NCBI GenBank assembly: GCA_964462125.1
Contig: CAYWXT010000082.1
Coordinates: 1-20,772, forward strand
Source of the DNA: JAWLFY01 sp964462125
GTDB taxonomy: Bacteria; Planctomycetota; Planctomycetia; Pirellulales; Pirellulaceae
Length of the DNA stretch: 20,772 bases
Direction of reading: 5' to 3'
The notes below the pieces were generated by a model that saw only the letters and a list, made by a program, of their open reading frames with translations, was not told the DNA's origin and did no database searches. The position numbers were made by a program, and so were the translations under genes. Shown piece after piece: positions 17,527 through 20,772 of the stretch; the stretch's first letter is position 1, and every line of letters begins with the position of its first letter.

Positions 17527-18276
17527 GTGTTTGTTGCCGCTTCAACGGAGTGTTGGCCTGAGCAGAGTCTACCAGCCGTGGTGGAGGTCTTGCGTGACCT
17601 CGACTTCACCGCCGTGGAGATCGCGATTCACGAATCGGGACATCACACGCGGCCAAGCGAGTTGATCCCCGATCCCGAACGCGCCGTGCAGATCCTCCGC
17701 CACTCCCACCGCATGGAGATCTCCGGCTACAGCATTGAACTCGGGTCCCGGGGCGAGGCGCACTACGAGGACTTCAAAACGCTTTGCCGCATCGCCAAGA
17801 CGACGAAAGTGGTCAACCTGACCGTCCCCTCCGCCGAACTCGGCACCCCGTTCAACGAGGAGGTCGAGCATCTGAGGAAGCTGGTTGATATCGCAGAAAC
17901 CGAAGGGGTGCGGGTGGCGGTCAAGTGCCAACTTGGTTGCCTCAGTGAAGACCCCGACACCTTGATGGTGCTGTGCAACAACGTCGACGGATTGGGGATC
18001 ACGCTCGACCCCAGCGTCTACGTCGCCGGGCCGTCGAAGGCGAACAACATCGAGAAGATCTTGAAGTTCGTCTACAACGTGCATCTCCGCGATTCACGCC
18101 CCGATCAGTTTCAAGTCAGTGTCGGGCAGGGCGAAATCGACTACGGAAAATTGGTGACCCAATTGGAGCGGGAAAAATACAACCGGGCGTTGACGATCCA
18201 TATGGCCCCGCTGGAGGGCTTCGATCACCGGGTGGAACTGCGAAAGTTGCGGCGACTGTTGGAAACGCTGGTCTAA
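17527..18276 (+). CDS. Sugar phosphate isomerase/epimerase-like TIM barrel protein
   Basis: 249 residues from GTG 17527, with GAGAAGGGA ending 6 nt upstream. The pattern of alternating strands and helices and the blocks LGITLDPSVYVAGP (156-169), VHLRDSRPDQFQVSVGQGEI (185-204) place it in the xylose-isomerase-like AP2Ec family. These are metal-dependent isomerases, epimerases or endonucleases of the Nfo fold. In planctomycete relatives I recall the ligand positions as an E in the strand before the HTG-like loop and a His in LDPSHY; here these are Lys133 (VAVKCQLG) and Val164. Asp161 and His186 remain. A metal-free or altered function is thus possible. It follows aroK and precedes the Nudix gene by 81 bp; substrate unknown. 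Confidence 0.82.
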   Translation: MFVAASTECWPEQSLPAVVEVLRDLDFTAVEIAIHESGHHTRPSELIPDPERAVQILRHSHRMEISGYSIELGSRGEAHYEDFKTLCRIAKTTKVVNLTVPSAELGTPFNEEVEHLRKLVDIAETEGVRVAVKCQLGCLSEDPDTLMVLCNNVDGLGITLDPSVYVAGPSKANNIEKILKFVYNVHLRDSRPDQFQVSVGQGEIDYGKLVTQLEREKYNRALTIHMAPLEGFDHRVELRKLRRLLETLV

Positions 18277-18357
18277 GTACATCCGTCCCGCCGGGCCGGA
18301 TCGTCACCGCACTCGCTACACTCCGTTTTGGGCATCTGGCCTCCGAGCATCGACCCT

Positions 18358-19026
18358 ATGGATCACCAAACACCATTTCTCGCGGCCGAGAGCGCCTCGC
18401 CCTCCCGCAGGGGATCGATGGCGCCGGCGCTGGCGTATGGCCGGCACCGGGGACCAGCTCGCCGAGGATCACGGATCGCCGCGGTCGCCGTCACGCTCTA
18501 CCAAGACGCCGGTGGCCAGTGGATGCTCCCACTCACCCTGCGTCCCGATGCGATCACGCACCATGCCGGCCAAATTTCCCTGCCTGGCGGCCGGTTGGAA
18601 CCGGGGGAGACCAATGAGGAGGCAGCGGTGCGGGAGTTTGAGGAGGAACTGGGGATCCGGCCCTCCATCCGGCAGCGGTGCGGCGAACTCTCGACGCAGT
18701 TTGTCCACGCCAGTGACCACCGAGTCCATCCGGTGGTGCTGGTGATCGAACCGCCCCGTACCCCTTGGCAGCCTGATCCGGCCGAAGTGGACGAGGTGAT
18801 CGAACTTCCGTTGGCAACGCTGCTGAACCCGGGTGCGCGGTTCGAGACGGTCCAGCGCAAACCGTTGGTTCGTGATGGCCGAACGGTCGACGAACTCACA
18901 TTTCGCACCCCCGCCTTTCAAATTCATCCTCGCCCGATCTGGGGGGCGACCGCAGTCATCTTGGACGAGTTGCTCAGGCGGTTGCAATTGGCCCCTCCTT
19001 TGCACAACCTGCAGGCGGAGTCGTAG
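18358..19026 (+). CDS. Nudix hydrolase, CoA pyrophosphatase type
   Basis: 222 residues from ATG 18358 (a TTG at 18328 and an ATG at 18418 are alternatives). A complete Nudix box runs from Gly78 to Ile100 with Glu84, Arg92, Glu93, Glu96 and Glu97 in the GX5EX7REUXEEXGU pattern. It is preceded by LTLRPDAITHHAGQISLPGG (59-78), the signature that marks the CoA-diphosphatase (NudL/PCD1) group, which hydrolyses CoA and derivatives to 3',5'-ADP and 4'-phosphopantetheine. The N-terminal 35 residues are low-complexity and not part of the fold. The WGATAVILDELL near the C-terminus is also typical. Cytosolic; no signal peptide. It lies upstream of the trxA promoter region. Confidence 0.92.
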   Translation: MDHQTPFLAAESASPSRRGSMAPALAYGRHRGPARRGSRIAAVAVTLYQDAGGQWMLPLTLRPDAITHHAGQISLPGGRLEPGETNEEAAVREFEEELGIRPSIRQRCGELSTQFVHASDHRVHPVVLVIEPPRTPWQPDPAEVDEVIELPLATLLNPGARFETVQRKPLVRDGRTVDELTFRTPAFQIHPRPIWGATAVILDELLRRLQLAPPLHNLQAES

Positions 19027-19040
19027 TGGACTGCCACGAA

Positions 19041-19054
19041 TGTCGACGTCGACA
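19041..19054. promoter_or_regulatory. 14-bp palindrome upstream of the trxA promoter
   Basis: TGTCGACGTCGACA is a perfect inverted repeat ending 17 bp before the -35 box of the predicted trxA promoter, a position suited to an activator or repressor. Flanking CACG and CGTG also partly pair. No known regulator is identified. Confidence 0.45.
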
Positions 19055-19071
19055 CGTGAACGTCGATCAAA

Positions 19072-19099
19072 TTGACACATCTCGGCGGTCCTTTACAAT
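19072..19099 (+). promoter_or_regulatory. Sigma-70-type promoter of trxA
   Basis: TTGACA (19072-19077), 16-bp spacer, TACAAT (19094-19099): a perfect -35 and five of six for the -10. It predicts a start near 19106 and a leader of about 100 nt before the trxA ATG. Confidence 0.7.
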
Positions 19100-19139
19100 T
19101 TCGGGCCACACGAACGTACGATTTCGGGCCGCCTGAACG
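19098..19139 (+). repeat. Imperfect 23-bp-period direct repeat in the trxA leader
   Basis: ATTTCGGGCCACACGAACG (19098-19116) and ATTTCGGGCCGCCTGAACG (19121-19139) match at 16 of 19 positions. They lie on and just after the predicted start point of trxA, about two helical turns apart. Confidence 0.6.
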
Positions 19140-19204
19140 CCCATTGCACCGCGACCAACCACACGCTCGGCCACCGCCGAGCCTGCCACCTAGAGGAAAT
19201 AACG

Positions 19205-19537
19205 ATGGCCTCCGACGCAGTGAAAGAATTCAACGACGACAATTTTGACGCCGAAGTGCTGCAAGCGGACGGCGTCGTGCTGGTCGATTTCTGGGCGCCC
19301 TGGTGTGGTCCCTGCCGCCAGATCGCGCCGATGATCGACGAACTGGCCGGCTCCAATCCCGATGTGAAAATCGGCAAGGTGAACATCGACGATAACCCGG
19401 GGGCAGCCCAGCGATTTGGGATCAACAGCATCCCCACACTGTTGCTGTTCAAGGGAGGCGAAGTCGCCGAAAGCTTCGTCGGCGTGCGTCCCAAAACGGC
19501 CCTGCAAGAAGCCCTCGACTCGGCCGTTAGCGCCTAG
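19205..19537 (+). CDS. trxA: Thioredoxin
   Basis: 110 residues, standard thioredoxin length. The active site FWAPWCGPC (29-37; Cys34 and Cys37) and the cis-proline in SIPTLLLF (Pro77) are present; the N-terminus lacks a signal peptide, so it is a cytosolic disulfide reductase dependent on thioredoxin reductase. AGAGGAAATAACG precedes the ATG, a good ribosome binding site. It has its own near-consensus promoter and is followed by the convergent DUF1501 gene after 129 bp in which no clear terminator is seen. Confidence 0.97.
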   Translation: MASDAVKEFNDDNFDAEVLQADGVVLVDFWAPWCGPCRQIAPMIDELAGSNPDVKIGKVNIDDNPGAAQRFGINSIPTLLLFKGGEVAESFVGVRPKTALQEALDSAVSA

Positions 19538-19666
19538 GTGCTGGCGGAAAACGCGTTGGCACACCCAATCAGTCGTCGGTCGTGCTGGCGAAACCGGCGA
19601 CGGCGTGCCCGCCCACCTTCCGCGGCGGCAGGACAAGGTCGTTTAGCGTATCGAAATTCTGAGACG

Positions 19667-20772
19667 CTAGGCGATCAAGTCGTGCAGCACATGGCCGTGG
19701 ACGTCCGTCAGACGAAAGTCGCGGCCTTGAAAGCGGAAGGTCAGCCGCTGGTGATCGAGTCCCAACAGGTGCAGCAACGTCGCCTGCAGGTCGTGCACAT
19801 GCTTCGGTTTCTCGGTCGCTCCGAGTCCGAGATCATCGGTTTCTCCATGGATCAGCCCGGAGCGAAAGCCGCCGCCGGCGACCCACATGCTGTAGGCGTC
19901 GATATGGTGGTCACGGCCGGTCGTCTCGCGGACTTCACCCATCGGCGTGCGACCGAATTCGCCTCCCCAAACGACGATTGTGTCATCCAGCAACCCGCGA
20001 CGCTTGAGATCTTTCACCAGCGCCGCGGTCGGGCGGTCCACCTCTTGGCAAATCGCCGGCAGGTGCTCCTCCAAATTCTCGGTCGGACCGCCGTGGTGAT
20101 CCCAGTTGGTGTGATAAAGCTGGACAAACCGAACTCCTCGCTCGACCAAGCGGCGGGCCAGCAGGCAGTTGTTGGCGTAGGAGGGCTTGTCCGGGGTGGC
20201 GCCATAATCGTCGAGCGTCCGCTGACTTTCGTCGGAAATGTCCATCAACTCCGGCGCGCTGCTCTGCATCGCGTAGGCCATCTCATAGGCCGCGATTCGG
20301 GTTTCGATCTCCGGATCCCCGACCACGTCGAGATGTTGCCGGTTGAGCGACGTGACCGTGTCGACGAAATCGCGTTCCTGCTCGCGGCGCACCCCCTCCG
20401 GGCTGGTCAAGTTCAAGATCGGATCCGCGCCGCTGCGAAACGGCACCCCTTGGTAGGTCGTGGGGAGGAATCCACTGGACCACAGCGCCGAGCCGGCTCG
20501 AGGGCCGCGGGGGCCCGACTGCAGGACGACGAACCCCGGCAGATCGCTCGACTCGCTGCCGATCCCATAGGTCACCCAAGACCCCATGCTGGGGCGACCC
20601 GGCTGGGGAGCACCACTGTTGACAAACAACTTGGCCGGGCCGTGGTTGAACACGTCCGACTTCAAGCCGTGGAGCCAGCAGACGTCGTCGACGATCTCGG
20701 CGTGATGCGGCAACAGATCGCTGATCTCCTGCCCACACTCGCCGTACCGCCGGAACGTTTGAGGACTTCCCA
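19667..20772 (-). CDS. DUF1501 family protein (5' end outside window)
   Basis: 367 residues visible, open to the right edge; the frame continues upstream of the TTG at 20713 with GSPQTFRRYGECGQEISDLL, which is part of the conserved family sequence, so the true start lies beyond the window. Typical blocks are PHHAEIVDDVCWLHGLKSDV, NHGPAKLFVNSG, NCLLARRLVERGVRFVQLYH, VVWGGEFGRTP, GRDHH, and the ending KHVHDLQATLLHLLGLDH followed by FQGRDFRLTDVHG. DUF1501 proteins belong to the alkaline phosphatase/sulfatase-like superfamily, are usually exported by a Tat signal and abundant in planctomycetes, often paired with cytochrome-c/DUF1549-DUF1553 proteins upstream. The activity is not established. The partner, if present, would be just outside the right edge. 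Confidence 0.95.
   Translation of the reverse strand, partial: GSPQTFRRYGECGQEISDLLPHHAEIVDDVCWLHGLKSDVFNHGPAKLFVNSGAPQPGRPSMGSWVTYGIGSESSDLPGFVVLQSGPRGPRAGSALWSSGFLPTTYQGVPFRSGADPILNLTSPEGVRREQERDFVDTVTSLNRQHLDVVGDPEIETRIAAYEMAYAMQSSAPELMDISDESQRTLDDYGATPDKPSYANNCLLARRLVERGVRFVQLYHTNWDHHGGPTENLEEHLPAICQEVDRPTAALVKDLKRRGLLDDTIVVWGGEFGRTPMGEVRETTGRDHHIDAYSMWVAGGGFRSGLIHGETDDLGLGATEKPKHVHDLQATLLHLLGLDHQRLTFRFQGRDFRLTDVHGHVLHDLIA

Noticed and set aside
19538..19666. tRNA or small RNA after trxA
   Set aside because: No cloverleaf, TTCRA arm or stable long hairpin with U tract could be drawn; left as unassigned spacer.

Overview
The window is GC-rich bacterial DNA that looks like a planctomycete, most likely of the Pirellulaceae or a close relative. 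The signs are a DUF1501 protein (a family greatly expanded in Planctomycetota), an SGNH hydrolase and sugar isomerase/epimerase of types I associate with that phylum, frequent starts without a clear Shine-Dalgarno, and several alternative (GTG/TTG) starts. No mobile element, CRISPR array, rRNA or tRNA was recognised.

Layout. Positions 1-10959 run on the minus strand. In transcription order they hold nqrA-nqrB-nqrC-nqrD-nqrE-nqrF and a gene fusing ApbE (flavin transferase) to an NqrM-like cysteine module. Then come a polytopic protein that looks like a site-2 protease lacking its active site, a GAF/HD-GYP protein, and an RNase HII/HIII-like gene that runs off the left edge. From 10960 to 11462 is a non-coding divergent region with a perfect 20-bp CRP/FNR-type palindrome close to nqrA. 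Rightward follow a His-rich lipoprotein gene and typA/bipA. A tandem ACT-domain gene (minus) converges on typA. A YbgC-type thioesterase (plus) overlaps tail to tail with a membrane-anchored SGNH hydrolase gene (minus), whose coding repeat contains a 100-N assembly gap. Shikimate kinase, a xylose-isomerase-like TIM barrel protein, a CoA-pyrophosphatase-type Nudix hydrolase and thioredoxin follow on plus. A partial DUF1501 gene (minus) closes the window.

How the genes work together. The core is a complete Na+-translocating NADH:quinone oxidoreductase. NqrF takes electrons from NADH (FAD, 2Fe-2S). NqrD/NqrE carry the four cysteines of the intramembrane Fe-S site. NqrB and NqrC carry the SGAT threonines that receive covalent FMN, and NqrA is the soluble subunit linked to quinone. 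ApbE attaches the FMN, and NqrM is needed for the Fe site. Joining both maturation factors in one membrane-tethered polypeptide at the end of the structural operon is the most striking feature here. The remaining genes are mostly housekeeping (translation GTPase, shikimate pathway, CoA/nucleotide clean-up, redox) with no evident shared pathway.

Sequence oddities worth follow-up are the ApbE-NqrM fusion, the catalytically dead S2P-like protein, the CRP-like operator, a 15-bp repeat that triplicates the nqrA stop codon, the 18/54-bp repeat plus gap inside the hydrolase gene, altered ligand positions in the TIM barrel protein, and a palindrome next to a near-consensus trxA promoter.
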